Positions 63,861 to 64,000 of a stretch of DNA of 64,000 nucleotides are shown here, piece by piece (position 1 is the first letter of the stretch; the number at the start of each line of letters is the position of its first letter). The stretch is from assembly GCF_900168125.1 (NCBI RefSeq), contig NZ_FUZF01000010.1:62001-126000 (forward strand). The letters run 5' to 3'. A program made the position numbers and the translations under genes. The notes beneath the pieces were generated by a model. It searched no databases. It worked only from the letters and a program-made list of their open reading frames with translations, and had not been told where the DNA came from. The stretch is from Sphingobacterium nematocida. Its GTDB lineage: Bacteria > Bacteroidota > Bacteroidia > Sphingobacteriales > Sphingobacteriaceae.

Positions 63861-64000
63861 ATGAATCTAAGAAATAGAAGAAACAGACCTACAGCAGAGG
63901 TGCATACGGCGGCATTGAATGATATCATGTTTTTCTTGATGCTGTTCTTTCTGTTGGCATCTGCAGTGGCTAATCCACAGGTTGTAAAATTATTGCTTCC
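63861..64000 (+). CDS. exbD: ExbD/TolR-type protein, 3' end outside window
   Basis: Only the first 46 residues are inside the window. MNLRNRRNRPTAEVHTAALN is followed by a transmembrane segment DIMFFLMLFFLLASAVANP. The conserved Asp in NDIMFFL corresponds to the proton-carrying residue of ExbD/TolR, and its place directly after exbB supports the call. It continues beyond the right edge. Confidence 0.88.
   Translation, partial: MNLRNRRNRPTAEVHTAALNDIMFFLMLFFLLASAVANPQVVKLLL

Overview
The window reads as chromosome of a Bacteroidota bacterium, most likely a Sphingobacteriaceae member (Sphingobacterium/Pedobacter type). This is inferred from an alternative complex III plus aa3-oxidase operon, GT117/DUF2723, HU-CCDC81/SPOR, DUF4920 and DUF6266 proteins, TonB receptors with carboxypeptidase-like N-termini, and promoters of the Bacteroidota type (TTG, about 20 nt, TAnnTTTG). 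No rRNA, CRISPR array, prophage or transposase is visible. The only RNA gene found is tRNA-Gln(UUG).

Layout. 1-2.0 kb: edge of a DUF6266 gene, an AT-rich repeat region and two tandem FKBP-type lipoproteins. 2.2-6.8 kb (minus strand): panC, panD, a His-rich membrane protein, a TonB receptor with a CxxC in its plug, and a thioredoxin-fold protein; the last three look like a metal- or thiol-related uptake locus. 7-11.6 kb: a degenerate, half-length glycogen synthase homologue, DUF493, and a GH92 alpha-mannosidase divergent from a LacI regulator. 12-28.6 kb (plus strand): a respiratory operon, actA-actB-actC-actD-actE-actF, then cox2-cox1-ctaA-ctaB-cox3-cox3-cox4, an SCO-like protein without cysteines, and DUF420. 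It encodes quinol oxidation, cytochrome c wiring, the terminal oxidase, heme A synthesis and possible assembly factors.

28.7-40.7 kb: mostly minus-strand housekeeping genes (pckA, DoxX, LD-carboxypeptidase, brnQ, folP, DUF4920, tsaC-like, dapD, gltA) with metG and an Hsp15-like S4 protein on the plus strand. 41-44 kb: a BlaI repressor, an unknown exported protein and an M56 protease fused to two TonB-plug-like modules and a TonB C-terminal domain, with a BlaI-like operator inside the promoter. 44-51.6 kb: pth, rplY, prs and tRNA-Gln on the minus strand, interrupted by a plus-strand oxidoreductase/HEAT-DUF1080 pair. 52-57 kb: GT117 protein behind a structured leader, then pyrR-pyrB. 57-64 kb: a cell-envelope cluster of TPR protein, outer-membrane beta-barrel, HU-CCDC81/SPOR protein, exbB and the start of exbD.

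The features most worth a second look are the SCO homologue without metal ligands, the 24-bp palindrome that encodes part of a signal peptide, terminators whose stems contain the stop codons of both convergent genes, micro-repeats that recur at translation starts, the M56/TonB sensor with its operator, and the structured leader before the GT117 gene. Most of the rest is ordinary core genome. I did not find a clearly new multi-gene system.
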